Shown here: positions 18,062-27,843 of the stretch, in pieces
Position numbering within the stretch: the stretch's first letter is position 1
Layout of the letters: every line of letters starts with the position of its first letter
Source of the DNA: Roseomonas marmotae
GTDB lineage: Bacteria > Pseudomonadota > Alphaproteobacteria > Acetobacterales > Acetobacteraceae
Length of the DNA stretch: 64,000 nt
NCBI RefSeq assembly: GCF_017654485.1
Contig: NZ_CP061091.1
Coordinates: 62,001 to 126,000 of the forward strand
Direction of reading: 5' to 3'
Made by a program: the position numbers and the translations under genes
Notes under the pieces: generated by a model
Databases searched by the model: none
Seen by the model: the letters and a program-made list of their open reading frames with translations, nothing else
Told to the model about the DNA's origin: nothing

Positions 18062-19309
18062 TCATCCGGGCAGGCTGCCGGCCTCCTGCGGCGCCGGCAG
18101 GGCGGGCTCCTCCAGTTCCACCGATTCGATGCGCCCGCCGCGGCGGATGATCTTGTCCGTGCTGATCTCGATCTGCCGGACATCGTCCTGCGCCTGCTCG
18201 AAATGCCGCTTCAGCCCGCCAACACGGGCGTTCAGCCGCGTCACATCCTCGATCAGCCGGCCCACCTCCTCCTGGATGCGCCCGGCCTGGGCGCGCATCC
18301 GCACATCCTGCATCAGCGCGCGCATCGCGCTCAGCATGGCCCAGAGCGTTGTGGGCGAGGCGACATAGACGCGCCGCCGCTGCGCCTCGTCCACCACGCC
18401 GGAAAAGCTGGTGTGCAGATCGGCGAAAATCGCCTCGGAGGGCACGAAGAGGATGGCGGCCTCCGCCGTCTCGCCGGCGATCAGGTATTTCTTCGCGATA
18501 TCCTCCACATGCCGGCGCATATCGGCGGCGAAGAGGCGGGAGGCGGCGGTACGGGCCGCCACGTCATCACCCGCCTCGCGCAGCGCCTGCCAGGCCTCCA
18601 ACGGAAATTTGCTGTCCACCACCACCGGCCCCGGCGGATGCGGCAGGCGGATCAGGCAGTCGCAGCGCATGCCGTTGGAGAGCACATGCTGCCAGGCGAA
18701 GCCCTCGGCCGGCAGCCGGTCCTCGATCAGCTGGCGCAGCTGCATCTCGCCGAAGGCACCGCGCGCCTGCTTGTTGCCGAGGATGGCCGCCAGGCTGCCC
18801 ACCTGGCTGCCCAGCGCCTCCATGTTCTGCCGGGCGGCGTCGATCACCGCCAGCCGCTCATGGATCTGCCCCGCCGTCTCCTGCGTCCGCTGCGCCTGCT
18901 CGGAAAGGCTGCGCGCCAGCTTCTCGTTCTGCGCCGCCAGGGCGGCATCCAGCCGCTCGTTCTGCGCGGCGATGGCGCGGTTCAGCGACTCGGCCATCTG
19001 CGCCATGCGCCCGGCGGCCTCCAGCCGGTCCTCGGCCATGCGGCGCTCCTGCGCGGCCAGGGCCTCGTCCAGCCGCCGCGCGCCGCCCTCCAGCCGCTCG
19101 GCCAGGGCGCGGTCCTGCTGCGCCATCCGGTCGATAGTGGCGCCGGCCAGCCGCTCCTGCGTCGCCGCCACGGCCTCCAGCTTGCCGGCGAGCATGGCGA
19201 AGGCGCCGGTGGCATCGGCCCCCGACGGGCGGCGCAGCGCCGCCAGGGCCAGCAGCAGCACCAGAACCCCCAAGGCCGCCACTGCGACCAACAGCATGGT
19301 CTCAGACAT
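18062..19309 (-). CDS. rmuC: DNA recombination protein RmuC
   Basis: A 415-residue protein of the RmuC family, a predicted nuclease-fold protein that limits inversions and rearrangements at repeats. Residues 5-25 form one N-terminal membrane segment (MLLVAVAALGVLVLLLALAAL). A long coiled coil follows to about residue 170 with many Gln/Glu/Arg-rich heptads. The conserved core then begins at GAFGEMQLRQLIEDRLP and includes VVDSKFPLEAWQAL and FVPSEAIFADLH. The order and length fit the family. It is followed by a leftward spacing of 140 nt before ohr and is upstream-bounded by the purH terminator. Confidence 0.93.
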   Translation of the reverse strand: MSETMLLVAVAALGVLVLLLALAALRRPSGADATGAFAMLAGKLEAVAATQERLAGATIDRMAQQDRALAERLEGGARRLDEALAAQERRMAEDRLEAAGRMAQMAESLNRAIAAQNERLDAALAAQNEKLARSLSEQAQRTQETAGQIHERLAVIDAARQNMEALGSQVGSLAAILGNKQARGAFGEMQLRQLIEDRLPAEGFAWQHVLSNGMRCDCLIRLPHPPGPVVVDSKFPLEAWQALREAGDDVAARTAASRLFAADMRRHVEDIAKKYLIAGETAEAAILFVPSEAIFADLHTSFSGVVDEAQRRRVYVASPTTLWAMLSAMRALMQDVRMRAQAGRIQEEVGRLIEDVTRLNARVGGLKRHFEQAQDDVRQIEISTDKIIRRGGRIESVELEEPALPAPQEAGSLPG

Positions 19310-19398
19310 CGTTCACCCTGCGTTCCATGGGGCAGCATTCCTGCGGGGGATGGCCGACGCAAGAGGTCCATGACCTCCGGCGCGCGACATCCGCGCAT

Positions 19399-19430
19399 AA
19401 AAAAACGGGTGCCGCCGCAGGCGCACCCGT
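19399..19430 (-). terminator. Intrinsic terminator of purH
   Basis: On the minus strand, an 8-bp perfect stem (ACGGGTGC / GCACCCGT, 10-nt loop) is followed immediately by seven T residues. It lies 60 bp after the purH stop and is one of the few textbook terminators in the window. Confidence 0.9.
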
Positions 19431-19489
19431 GAACCCGAAGAAGGAGGAAGGGGCCTGGGGGAATTCATTCCCCCAGACTTTCCCCGGCC

Positions 19490-21067
19490 TCAGTGCCGGA
19501 AGTGGCGCATCCCCGTCAGTACCATGGCGAGGCCGGCCTCATCCGCCGCCGCGATCACCTCGTTGTCGCGGATCGAGCCACCCGGCTGGATCACCGCCGT
19601 GGCACCCGCCGCCGCCGCCGCCTGCAACCCGTCGGCGAAGGGGAAGAAGGCGTCGGAGGCCACCACCGAGCCATGCGCCAGCGGCGCCGCGAGGCCGGCG
19701 GCCTTGGCGGCCTCGGCGCTCTTCCAGGCGGCGATGCGGGCGGAATCCACCCGGCTCATCTGCCCGGCGCCGATGCCCACCGTGGCGCCACCCTTGGCAT
19801 AGACGATGGCATTGGACTTCACGTGCTTGCAGACGCGGAAGGCGAAGAGCAGGTCCGCCATCTCCTGCTCCGTCGGCGCGCGCTTCGTCACCACCTTCAG
19901 GCTGTCCTGGCTGACGCGCCCGGCATCGCGGGACTGCGCCAGGAAGCCGCCGGAGACGCTGCGGAAGATCCGCCCCGGTGCCGCCGCGTCCGGCAGCCCG
20001 CCGGTCAGCAGCAGGCGCAGGTTCTTCTTGCGGGCGAAGATGGCGCGCGCCGCCTCATCCGCATCCGGGGCGACGACGACCTCGGTGAAGATGGCGGAGA
20101 TCCTCTCGGCGGCGGCGGCGTCCAGCACCCGGTTGGCGGCGATGATGCCGCCGAAGGCCGAGACGGGGTCGCAGCGCAGCGCAAGATCCCAGGCCTCCGC
20201 CAGGCTCCCGGCCGTCGCCACGCCGCAGGGATTGGCGTGCTTGACGATGACGATGGAGGGCGCGTCGAACTCGGCGACACATTCGAAGGCGGCGTCGGTG
20301 TCGTTCAGGTTGTTGTAAGACAGTTCCTTGCCCTGCACCTGCGTCGCGGTGGCGATGCCCGGGCGGTTGCTGCCATCGGTGTAGAAGGCCGCCTGCTGGT
20401 GCGGGTTCTCGCCATAGCGCAGGGTCTGCTTCAGCACGCCGGGCACGGAGAGGCGCGGCGGGAATTCCTGGCCCAGCCGCTCGGCGAACCAGGCGGCGAT
20501 GGCGGCGTCATAGGCCGCCGTGCGGGCGAAAGCCGCCGCCGCCAGCCGCTTGCGGGTGGCGAGGCTGGTGCCGCCGGTGGCCTCGATCTCGGCCTGCAGC
20601 TCGGCCAGCTGCGCGGGTTCGGTCACCACCGCCACGTCGGCGTGGTTCTTGGCCGCCGCGCGCGTCAGCGCCGGGCCGCCGATATCGATCTCCTCGACCG
20701 TCTCCTCATAGGAGGCGCCCTTCGCCACCGTCGCCTCGAAGGGGTAGAGGTTGGAGATCAGCAGGTCGATCGGCGCGATCCGGTGCTCCGCCATCTGCGC
20801 GACATGCTTCGGGTCGTCGCGCCGGCCGAGCAGCCCGCCATGGATCTGCGGCACCAGCGTCTTGACGCGGCCGTCCAGGATCTCGGGGAAGCCGGTGTGG
20901 TCGGAGACCTCGACCACGGGAATGCCCGATTCGCGCAGCAGCCGCGCCGTGCCGCCGGTGGAGAGGATCTCCACGCCCTTCGCCGCCAGGAAGCGGGCGA
21001 AATCGACCAGCCCGGTCTTGTCGTGCACGGAGATCAGTGCACGGCGGATGGTCACGAGATCGGTCAT
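19490..21067 (-). CDS. purH: Bifunctional AICAR transformylase / IMP cyclohydrolase
   Basis: A 525-residue enzyme for the last two steps of IMP synthesis in the cytoplasm. The N-terminal cyclohydrolase (MGS-like) domain covers residues 1-200 with [19 protein letters not shown], and [16 protein letters not shown]. The transformylase domain follows, with [14 protein letters not shown], the KHANPCG motif containing the catalytic Lys and His, and [19 protein letters not shown]. Length is normal. It is separate from the other pur genes at 55-64 kb and is ended by an intrinsic terminator. Confidence 0.98.
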   Translation of the reverse strand: MTDLVTIRRALISVHDKTGLVDFARFLAAKGVEILSTGGTARLLRESGIPVVEVSDHTGFPEILDGRVKTLVPQIHGGLLGRRDDPKHVAQMAEHRIAPIDLLISNLYPFEATVAKGASYEETVEEIDIGGPALTRAAAKNHADVAVVTEPAQLAELQAEIEATGGTSLATRKRLAAAAFARTAAYDAAIAAWFAERLGQEFPPRLSVPGVLKQTLRYGENPHQQAAFYTDGSNRPGIATATQVQGKELSYNNLNDTDAAFECVAEFDAPSIVIVKHANPCGVATAGSLAEAWDLALRCDPVSAFGGIIAANRVLDAAAAERISAIFTEVVVAPDADEAARAIFARKKNLRLLLTGGLPDAAAPGRIFRSVSGGFLAQSRDAGRVSQDSLKVVTKRAPTEQEMADLLFAFRVCKHVKSNAIVYAKGGATVGIGAGQMSRVDSARIAAWKSAEAAKAAGLAAPLAHGSVVASDAFFPFADGLQAAAAAGATAVIQPGGSIRDNEVIAAADEAGLAMVLTGMRHFRH

Positions 21068-21185
21068 GGCGGCATACCTTCCGGGGCGGAGGGGCGAGTG
21101 GAGGCGGATTCGGCGCCGGGATAGACCCTCACGGCCTTCCGCTCAACCGGAGGGGCCGCAAGGCTGCCCCGACAGCCCCCGCCGC

Positions 21186-22037
21186 TCACCCCGTGAAGGC
21201 GAAGGGCACGGCCCGGCCAGCGGCGGCGGCGCGCACGCTGCCATGGTTCTCGTCCTGGAATTCCTGCACCGACAGCGCCGCGAAACGCCCCCGCAGCGCC
21301 TCCAGCCGCGCCGCCATCCGCCGCACATTCTCCCCCATCACCCGCCCCGGCCTGGCGCGCATGCGCCCTTCCAGGGAACCGAAGGTCATCAACAGGCGCG
21401 GCACCGGTCCGGGCGGCGGGGGATGGGCGGCGAAACCCTCGCTCTCCCGCAGCAGCAGCCCCTCGCCCCACCAGATGGAGGGGCTGGCGGCCAGCCAGGT
21501 GGAGAAGCCCGCGGGCCGGGTGAACAGCGCGTGCAGCGTGAAGAGCCCGCCATAGGAATGGCCGAACAGCGCCTGCCGCGCCCGGTCGATGCGGAAGGCA
21601 GCCTCCACGGCAGGCTTCACCTCCCGCTCCATGATGGCCAGCAGCGCATCGGCGCCACCATTGCGGCCCGGCGCATCGGGCGCGGGGGGCGTATACTCGA
21701 AATCGCGCCGCTCCGGCTCGGCATCATCCAGCGGGAAGTCGATGGCGACGATCACCCCCTGCGCCGTGTCCGGCAGCAGCCGGCAGGCGCCGGTCAGCAG
21801 CGGGAACATGGCATTGCCATCCAGCGCGTAGAGCACCGGCCAACCCTGCGCCGGCGCCTCCCCCGGCGGCCAGGAGAGCAGGATGCGGTAGCGCCGGCCG
21901 CTGCGGGCCGTGAAGTCCCAGACCTCCGTCCGCTCGGGCTGGTAGTGCGCCTGGGCGGCCGGCCCCGCCACCGCCCCCCGCCCCGCCAGCAGCCCGCCGG
22001 CCAGACCGGCCCCTAGCATCCTCCGCCGCAGCCGCAT
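21186..22037 (-). CDS. Putative exported esterase (IroE/Fes-like alpha/beta hydrolase)
   Basis: A 283-residue alpha/beta hydrolase of the putative esterase family that includes trilactone siderophore hydrolases. The nucleophile elbow is GHSYGG, the catalytic His lies in QDENHGS near the C-terminus, and IVAIDFPLDD and ASPSIWWGEG are typical of the IroE-like group. The N-terminus MRLRRRMLGAGLAGGLLAG is a leader of twin-arginine character. A GTG at 22061 overlaps the upstream stop, but GAAGGGA lies before the ATG at 22037, which was chosen. It forms a two-gene unit with the upstream lipoprotein hydrolase. No siderophore genes are nearby, so the substrate is open. Confidence 0.8.
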   Translation of the reverse strand: MRLRRRMLGAGLAGGLLAGRGAVAGPAAQAHYQPERTEVWDFTARSGRRYRILLSWPPGEAPAQGWPVLYALDGNAMFPLLTGACRLLPDTAQGVIVAIDFPLDDAEPERRDFEYTPPAPDAPGRNGGADALLAIMEREVKPAVEAAFRIDRARQALFGHSYGGLFTLHALFTRPAGFSTWLAASPSIWWGEGLLLRESEGFAAHPPPPGPVPRLLMTFGSLEGRMRARPGRVMGENVRRMAARLEALRGRFAALSVQEFQDENHGSVRAAAAGRAVPFAFTG

Positions 22038-22057
22038 CGGTATGTTCCCTTCGCCCG

Positions 22058-23113
22058 TCACGATCCTGGCCGTGCCAGCCAGGCGGCGCCGGCCCCGTCC
22101 GCCCCTGAGGGCAGCGGCGCGGCGGGGTCCGCCATCCAGGCCAGCAGGTCGGCGGTCACCACCTCACGCACCTTGTCGCGCAGCAGCAGGTGGTAGCCGT
22201 CCTGGTAACGCGCCAGACGGGGGGCCGCAGGCATCCGCCGCAGCGCCGCGCGGGTCACATCGGGCGGCACCACCCCATCCTTCGCTCCCTGCAGGATCAG
22301 CACGGGCATGGCGCAGCAGCGCGGCAGCGCGGCGGAGGCATGGTCCATCGCGTCCAGCAGCCCCCAGGCGGCATCCACCCGCGTCATCTTGATCACCAGC
22401 GGGTCCCGGCTGTTGCGGCGGAGCGCGTCCAGGTTGTCGCTGGCCATGATGCCGCCCGCCGCCGCCGGAAAGCCCAGCGCCGGCACGCTATGCGCCAGCG
22501 CCCAGAACAGCCCCACCCCCACCGGCCCCACCACCTGACGCGACCAGAAGGCCGGGGCCAGCAGCACCAGCCCATCGACCGGCACCGGCTCGGCCTGCGT
22601 CACGGACAGCAGCGCCACGGCGGCGCCCATGCTCTCCCCCATCAGGAAGAGGGGCAGGTCCGGGTGCCGCGCCTTCAGTTGCCGCGCGGCCGTGGCGGCA
22701 TCGCGCACCAGGGCCGCGGCGCCAGGCCAGTAGCCACGTGCCGGTGCCTGGCCGAAGCCGCGCTGGTCATAGGCATGCACCTCCACCCCCGCCGCCGTCA
22801 GCCGGCCGACGCTGTCGAGCAGGAAATTGCCGGAATGCTCATTGAAGCCATGCAGCGCCAGCAGCACGGCCCGGGGCGGCCCGCCTTCGGCCGGCCAGAC
22901 GCGGCGGGGCAGGCTGGCGCCGTCCTCGGCGATGACAGGCTCGGCCAGTGGAGGCGGCGCATCCGGCGCATCCCCTTGCGGCACCGCCTCCACCGCCGTC
23001 CTGTCCAGGCGGTAGCCCAGCGCGGCCGGACCCTGCGCCACCACCTGCGGCGCGCAGCCGACCAGCGGCCCGGCCAGGGCGGCCGCCAGCAGCGGCGGAA
23101 GCATGCGGCTCAT
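22058..23113 (-). CDS. Alpha/beta hydrolase lipoprotein (monoacylglycerol lipase-like)
   Basis: A serine hydrolase of the Hydrolase_4/lysophospholipase group, about 351 residues from the chosen ATG. The start at 23113 gives MSRMLPPLLAAALAGPLVGC, a lipoprotein signal with Cys at position 20; an ATG five codons upstream is also possible. The oxyanion segment is LALHGFNEHSGNF, the nucleophile elbow GESMGAA, the acid in LQGAKDGVVPP, and the His in YQDGYHLLL. It is probably anchored in the outer or inner membrane facing the periplasm. The downstream esterase gene follows with a 4-base overlap or short coupling. Confidence 0.85.
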   Translation of the reverse strand: MSRMLPPLLAAALAGPLVGCAPQVVAQGPAALGYRLDRTAVEAVPQGDAPDAPPPLAEPVIAEDGASLPRRVWPAEGGPPRAVLLALHGFNEHSGNFLLDSVGRLTAAGVEVHAYDQRGFGQAPARGYWPGAAALVRDAATAARQLKARHPDLPLFLMGESMGAAVALLSVTQAEPVPVDGLVLLAPAFWSRQVVGPVGVGLFWALAHSVPALGFPAAAGGIMASDNLDALRRNSRDPLVIKMTRVDAAWGLLDAMDHASAALPRCCAMPVLILQGAKDGVVPPDVTRAALRRMPAAPRLARYQDGYHLLLRDKVREVVTADLLAWMADPAAPLPSGADGAGAAWLARPGS

Positions 23114-23412
23114 GATGCGATGCGCCATGACAGGCTGGCTTAGCGCGCGCCATCCGGGCGGTCCACGGCAAAGCCCGCCACCTCCGCGCGCGGCGGAAAT
23201 AGCGGCGGTTCCACGATTTAACCTTGCCAATTCATGAACAAACCTTCATTTAAGCCTCGATCCGGGCCCCTCTGGCGACCCGGCGGGTCTCTGCCGAGCC
23301 CGCCTTCGTGATGTCGGATCGACTTCTTCGCGCAACCGGGCCCGGCGCGCTCTCCTCCTCATGACAGGCGGATTCCGTGCGGCTGGCCCCCTGAGAGGAG
23401 GAGCCTTTCGGC

Positions 23413-24411
23413 ATGGAAGCCTCACCCGTATTCTGGGTCGCGTTCAACGCGGCCGTGCTTGCTTTGTTGCTGCTCGACCTTGGCGTCTTCGCCAAGAAGG
23501 AGGCGAATGGCGACCCGGCCCCCGTGCCGGTCAAGACCGCGCTTATCAAATCCGCCGCCTATATCGCGCTGGCCGGCCTGTTCTTCGTCTGGCTGCGCAT
23601 GAGCTATGGCGCGACGGAGGAGGAGCGCGCGACCAAGAGCCTTGAATTCGTGACCGGCTATGTCATCGAATGGTCGCTCTCAGTCGACAACATCTTCGTC
23701 TTCGTCCTGCTCTTCGCCAAGTTCGGCGTGCCGGCGGCCTATCAGCACCGCGTGCTGTTCTGGGGCATCCTGGGCGCGCTGGTGATGCGCGGCATCATGA
23801 TCCTGGTCGGCACCGCCCTGCTGCGGGAATTCGACTGGCTGATGGTGCTCTTCGGCCTTTTCCTGGTCTGGTCCGGCTGGAAGATGCTGCGCTCCGCCGA
23901 TGAGGAGGAGGACCCCACCGACAGCTCCATCCTGGCCTGGATGCGCCGCCGCCTGCCGGTCACGGATGGCTACCGGGGCAATGCCTTCACGGTGCGGGAA
24001 GCCGGCAAGCTGATGGTCACGCCGCTGCTGCTGGTGCTGGTGCTGATCGAGCTGACGGACCTGTTCTTCGCGCTGGACAGCATCCCCGCCATCTTCGCGG
24101 TCTCGACCGACCCCTTCATCGTCTACACGGCCAATGTCTTCGCGATCCTGGGCCTGCGCGCCATGTATTTCGCGCTGGCGGGCGTCATCCACCGCTTCCG
24201 CTACCTGAAGCATGGCCTGTCCATCGTGCTGATGGTCGTGGGCGTGAAGATGCTGGCCAACTGGTTCGCCGGCGGCAAGGCGGTCCCCGTGGAATACGCG
24301 CTGATGGTCACGGGCGGCATCATCGCCGGCTCCATCATCCTCTCCCTCTGGAAGACGCGGGGCGAGCCGGTGGTGGACGAACACCCGAAGGTGATCGAGC
24401 AGGGCCGCTGA
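23413..24411 (+). CDS. TerC-family integral membrane protein
   Basis: A 332-residue inner membrane protein of the TerC/Alx family, linked to metal (notably manganese) efflux and tellurite resistance. About eight or nine helices are seen. Two acidic membrane motifs typical of the family are present: EWSLSVDNIFVFVLLF and ELTDLFFALDSIPAIFAVS. AGAGGAGGAG lies ahead of the ATG. The 300-base region upstream was checked for a yybP-ykoY manganese riboswitch and none was recognised. Confidence 0.93.
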   Translation: MEASPVFWVAFNAAVLALLLLDLGVFAKKEANGDPAPVPVKTALIKSAAYIALAGLFFVWLRMSYGATEEERATKSLEFVTGYVIEWSLSVDNIFVFVLLFAKFGVPAAYQHRVLFWGILGALVMRGIMILVGTALLREFDWLMVLFGLFLVWSGWKMLRSADEEEDPTDSSILAWMRRRLPVTDGYRGNAFTVREAGKLMVTPLLLVLVLIELTDLFFALDSIPAIFAVSTDPFIVYTANVFAILGLRAMYFALAGVIHRFRYLKHGLSIVLMVVGVKMLANWFAGGKAVPVEYALMVTGGIIAGSIILSLWKTRGEPVVDEHPKVIEQGR

Positions 24412-24424
24412 GGCCCAGATGGCA

Positions 24425-24451
24425 GAGGGCGGGCCATGCGGGCCCGCCCTC
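24425..24451 (+). terminator. Hairpin after terC
   Basis: An 11-bp perfect stem (GAGGGCGGGCC / GGCCCGCCCTC) with a 5-nt loop lies 14 nt beyond the terC stop, followed by a short GCCCCTTTG. It probably ends terC transcription. Confidence 0.65.
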
Positions 24452-24524
24452 GCCCCTTTGCCCCGGCGCCCCGCTCGCCCTATGGTCCGGCCCGACCCTG
24501 CCGCAGATCCCTGGGATTCAGCCG

Positions 24525-24749
24525 ATGCGCGATGCGAAACTGACGGGCTATACCCCCAAAGCCACCCCCGGCGTGACGCCGGAGGAGATCACCACCGTCC
24601 AGAGCCGCCTGGTCCCTTGCGACAATGGCGGCGGCTGGAAGGGCCATCCCCTGGTTTATCTGCGGATCGAGGACAAGCAGGTCACCTGCCCCTACTGCTC
24701 CCGCACCTATGTGCTGGCCGATGGCGCCGGGGACGATGGCCACCACTAA
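24525..24749 (+). CDS. CHCC-type zinc-finger domain protein
   Basis: A 74-residue protein of the zf-CHCC family, homologous to the zinc-binding part of the complex I accessory subunit NDUFS6/NUMM. The ligands are visible in order: Cys in VPCDNGG, His in KGHPLVY, and the pair CPYC. Alphaproteobacterial genomes carry this protein as a stand-alone gene. It overlaps the start of polA by 14 bases, so the two are probably co-expressed. Confidence 0.88.
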   Translation: MRDAKLTGYTPKATPGVTPEEITTVQSRLVPCDNGGGWKGHPLVYLRIEDKQVTCPYCSRTYVLADGAGDDGHH

Positions 24750-27606
24750 GCCGGCCGCCGGCGCGGCGGACCTCCCGGCCGAGGTGGTGCGGCAGGACAA
24801 GCCTCACCTCATCCTGGTCGATGGCTCGGGCTATATCTTCCGCGCCTTCCATGCCCTGCCGCCGATGACGCGGCCGGATGGCGTGCCGGTCAATGCCGTC
24901 TTCGGCTTCACCAGCATGCTGGGCAATTTCCTGACCAAGCATGCGGGCAGCCATATCGCGGTGGTCTTCGACCGCTCCCGCGTCACCTTCCGCAACCAGA
25001 TCTATGCCGACTACAAGGCCCACCGCCCAGAGCCGCCGCCGGAGCTGGTGCCGCAATTCGCGCTGATCCGGGAGGCCACGGCCGCCTTCGGCGTCGCCTG
25101 CCTGGAGCTGGAGAATTACGAGGCCGACGATCTGATCGCCGCCTATGCCAAGGCCTTCTCGGCCGAGGGCGGGCAGGTGACGGTGGTCTCCTCCGACAAG
25201 GACCTGATGCAGCTGGTCGGGCCCAACGTCCAGTTGCTGGACCCGATCAAGCAGAAGCCGATCCGCGAGCCCGAGGTCTTCGAGAAATTCGGCGTCACCC
25301 CGGACAAGGTGGTGGAAGTCCAGGCCCTGGCCGGCGACAGCACGGACAACGTGCCCGGCGTGCCTGGCATCGGCCTCAAGACCGCCGCCCAGCTCATCCA
25401 GGAATATGGTGACCTGGAGAACCTGCTGGCCTGCGCCGGGCAGATCAAGCAGCCCAAGCGCCGCGAATCGCTGCAGAATTTCGCCGAGCAGGCCCGCATC
25501 AGCCGCCAGCTGGTGCTGCTGGATGCCGACGCCCCCCTGCCCCGGCCCATCGACGAATTGCTGGCCCAACCGCCGGAGCCAGGCAAGCTGGCCGTCTTCC
25601 TGCGCGACCAGGGTTTTCGCTCCCTGCTGCACCGCATGGGGCTGGAGGGCGATGCCGGCACCCCCGCCACCAGCCAGCCGCGCCATGCCCCCGCCATCCT
25701 GGCCCAGGCCGAGCCGGTGGGCGCCCCGCCCGAGGACGCGCCCGGCTTCGGCCCCTACGAGACCGTCACCGACCTCGAGACCCTGAACCGCTGGGTGGAG
25801 GAGGCGCGCGCCGCCGGCACCGTGGCGCTGGATACCGAGACGGACAGCCTGGACGCGCTGAACGCGAAGCTGGTCGGCATCTCGCTCGCCGTGGCGCCGG
25901 GCCGCGCCTGCTACATCCCGCTGGCCCATGGCCCCAAGCCCGGCAATGGCGACATGCTGGAAGCGGCGCCCGAGGCCCCCGTGCAGATCCCGCTGCGCGA
26001 GGCGCTCTCCGCTTTGCAGCCGATGCTGGAGGACCCCGCCACCCTGAAGGTGCTGCACAACGCCAAATACGACCTGGAAGTGCTCGGCCGCCCGCAGGCC
26101 GAGGGCGCCAATAGCGGCATCGAGGTTTCTCCCGTCGATGACACCATGCTGATCTCCTACAGCATGGATGCCGGCCGCCATGGCCATGGGATGGACGAGC
26201 TGTCGCTGCGCCACCTCGGCCACAGCCCCATCCCCTATGACCAGGTCACCGGCACCGGCCGCAACCGCGTCCCCTTCTCCCAGGTCGATCTGGAGAAGGC
26301 GACGGCCTATGCCGCCGAGGATGCCGATGTCACGCTGCGGCTGTGGCAGATGCTCAAGCCCCGGCTGCGCACCGACAAGGCGCTCGCGCTCTACGAGCAG
26401 GTGGAGCGCCGCATGATCGCCGTGCTGAAGCAGATGGAGATGGCGGGCATCCGCGTCGACGGCGTGGAACTGGCCCGCATCGGCGAGGATTTCTCCCAGC
26501 GCATGGTGACGCTGGAGCAGCAGATCCACGAACTCGCCGGCCGCCCCTTCAACGTCGGCTCCCCCAAGCAACTGGGAGAAATCCTGTTCGACGAGATGAA
26601 GCTGCCCGGCGGCAAGCGTGGCAAGGCCGGCGCCTGGGGCACCGATGCCAGCGTGCTGGAGGATCTCGCCGCCCGCGGGCATGAACTGCCCCGGACGGTG
26701 CTGCACTGGCGCCAGCTCTCCAAGCTGAAATCGACCTATGTGGAAGGGCTGGCGGCGCAGCTCGACCCGCGCGACGGCCGCGTCCACACCGATTTCTCCA
26801 TGGCCATCACCTCCACGGGCCGGCTCTCCTCCACCGAGCCGAACCTGCAGAACATTCCCATCCGCACCGAGGAAGGCGTGCGAATCCGCCGCGCCTTCGT
26901 GGCCTCCCCGGGGCATGTGCTGCTGGCGGCCGACTATTCGCAGATCGAGCTGCGGCTGCTGGCCCACCTCGCTGATGTGCCCAGCCTGCGCGAGGCTTTC
27001 GCCCAGGACGAGGACATCCACAGCCGCACGGCCTCCGACATCTTCGGCCTGCCGCCGGACAAGGTGGACCGCGAGGCCCGGCGCCGCGCCAAGACCATCA
27101 ATTTCGGCATCATCTACGGCATGTCGGCCTTCGGCCTGGCCGCGCGCCTGGGCATCGGCCCCGGCGAGGCCAAGGGCATCATCGACGCCTATTTCGCCCA
27201 GTATCCCGGCATCCGCGCCGAGATGGAGCGGCTGAAGGAGGAAGCCCGCATCAACGGCTTCGCGCTCACCCCCTTCGGCCGCAAGCTCTGGATCGACGGC
27301 ATCACCTCCAAGGACATGTCCCGCCGGGGCAATGCCGAGCGCGCGGCCATCAACGCCCCCTTCCAGGGCGGGGCGGCCGAGATCATCAAGCGCGCCATGG
27401 TGCGGATGCCCAAGGCCCTGAAGGATGCCGGGCTGGACGCCAAGATGCTGCTGCAGGTGCATGACGAACTGCTGTTCGAAGTGCCGCAGGGGCAGCTCAC
27501 CGCCACCTCCGCCGTGGTGAAGCAGGTGATGGAAAGCGTGGCGGAACTGCGCGTGCCGCTGCGGGCCGAGATCGGGCACGGGGCGAACTGGGCGGAAGCG
27601 CACTGA
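24736..27606 (+). CDS. polA: DNA polymerase I
   Basis: A 956-residue family A DNA polymerase for Okazaki fragment maturation and repair. The 5'-3' exonuclease domain covers about residues 20-290 (HLILVDGSGYIFRAFHALPP, VSSDKDLMQLV, GLKTAAQLIQEYG). The 3'-5' proofreading domain begins near 345 with the intact acidic motif LDTETDSLDAL. The polymerase domain carries motif A (LLAADYSQIELRLLAHL), motif B (RRRAKTINFGIIYG) and motif C (QVHDELLFEV). Motif B has Phe at the dNTP-discriminating position, as in E. coli. The ATG at 24736 lies inside the end of the zinc-finger gene; frames further upstream carry out-of-context sequence. Confidence 0.98.
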   Translation: MATTKPAAGAADLPAEVVRQDKPHLILVDGSGYIFRAFHALPPMTRPDGVPVNAVFGFTSMLGNFLTKHAGSHIAVVFDRSRVTFRNQIYADYKAHRPEPPPELVPQFALIREATAAFGVACLELENYEADDLIAAYAKAFSAEGGQVTVVSSDKDLMQLVGPNVQLLDPIKQKPIREPEVFEKFGVTPDKVVEVQALAGDSTDNVPGVPGIGLKTAAQLIQEYGDLENLLACAGQIKQPKRRESLQNFAEQARISRQLVLLDADAPLPRPIDELLAQPPEPGKLAVFLRDQGFRSLLHRMGLEGDAGTPATSQPRHAPAILAQAEPVGAPPEDAPGFGPYETVTDLETLNRWVEEARAAGTVALDTETDSLDALNAKLVGISLAVAPGRACYIPLAHGPKPGNGDMLEAAPEAPVQIPLREALSALQPMLEDPATLKVLHNAKYDLEVLGRPQAEGANSGIEVSPVDDTMLISYSMDAGRHGHGMDELSLRHLGHSPIPYDQVTGTGRNRVPFSQVDLEKATAYAAEDADVTLRLWQMLKPRLRTDKALALYEQVERRMIAVLKQMEMAGIRVDGVELARIGEDFSQRMVTLEQQIHELAGRPFNVGSPKQLGEILFDEMKLPGGKRGKAGAWGTDASVLEDLAARGHELPRTVLHWRQLSKLKSTYVEGLAAQLDPRDGRVHTDFSMAITSTGRLSSTEPNLQNIPIRTEEGVRIRRAFVASPGHVLLAADYSQIELRLLAHLADVPSLREAFAQDEDIHSRTASDIFGLPPDKVDREARRRAKTINFGIIYGMSAFGLAARLGIGPGEAKGIIDAYFAQYPGIRAEMERLKEEARINGFALTPFGRKLWIDGITSKDMSRRGNAERAAINAPFQGGAAEIIKRAMVRMPKALKDAGLDAKMLLQVHDELLFEVPQGQLTATSAVVKQVMESVAELRVPLRAEIGHGANWAEAH

Positions 27607-27614
27607 GGCCGTGA

Positions 27615-27677
27615 CTGGAGGGGCGCCGCCCCTCCAGGCCGCCCCGCCGGGGTGACAGTGTCACCCCGGACCCCGCC
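27615..27677 (+). repeat. Two-hairpin intergenic repeat, copy A
   Basis: First hairpin: CTGGAGGGGC / GCCCCTCCAG, 3-nt loop, 27615-27637. Second hairpin: CCGGGGTGACA / TGTCACCCCGG around one base, 27647-27669. The order of a GGGGC..GCCCC hairpin, a CCCGCCGG-like joint and a second CCGG-type hairpin followed by ACCCC recurs elsewhere in the window. The first copy may also terminate polA. Confidence 0.6.
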
Positions 27678-27786
27678 ATTAATCCGCCCCTCGCGGCGCG
27701 GTGGGGCACGCCGGAGGTCACGGGCCTCCGGCGACCGACATCTCAGCCTGCCCGGTTGAAGCTTCATCCTGAGGAAGACCCGAGGC

Positions 27787-27843
27787 GGGGCCTGGGTGGA
27801 GTTTCCACCCCGGTGGGGGGTCCAGGGGGCGGCGCCTCCTGGC
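27787..27843 (-). repeat. Two-hairpin intergenic repeat, copy B (inverted)
   Basis: Read on the minus strand this segment follows the plan of copy A: a CCAGG-flanked hairpin around GGCGCCGCC, a run of C residues, then GGGTGGA / TCCACCC with a 3-nt loop and GGCCCCGCC. It lies 110 bases from copy A in opposite orientation. Confidence 0.5.

Noticed and set aside
23234..23311. A 25-codon leader ORF before terC
   Set aside because: No ribosome binding site and a Pro/Arg/Gly composition expected by chance.
23231..23412. A possible yybP-ykoY manganese riboswitch upstream of terC
   Set aside because: The conserved loop sequences of that RNA were not found.
24682..27603. A 973-codon minus-strand frame opposite polA
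   Set aside because: Same mirror effect; polA motifs on the plus strand are decisive.
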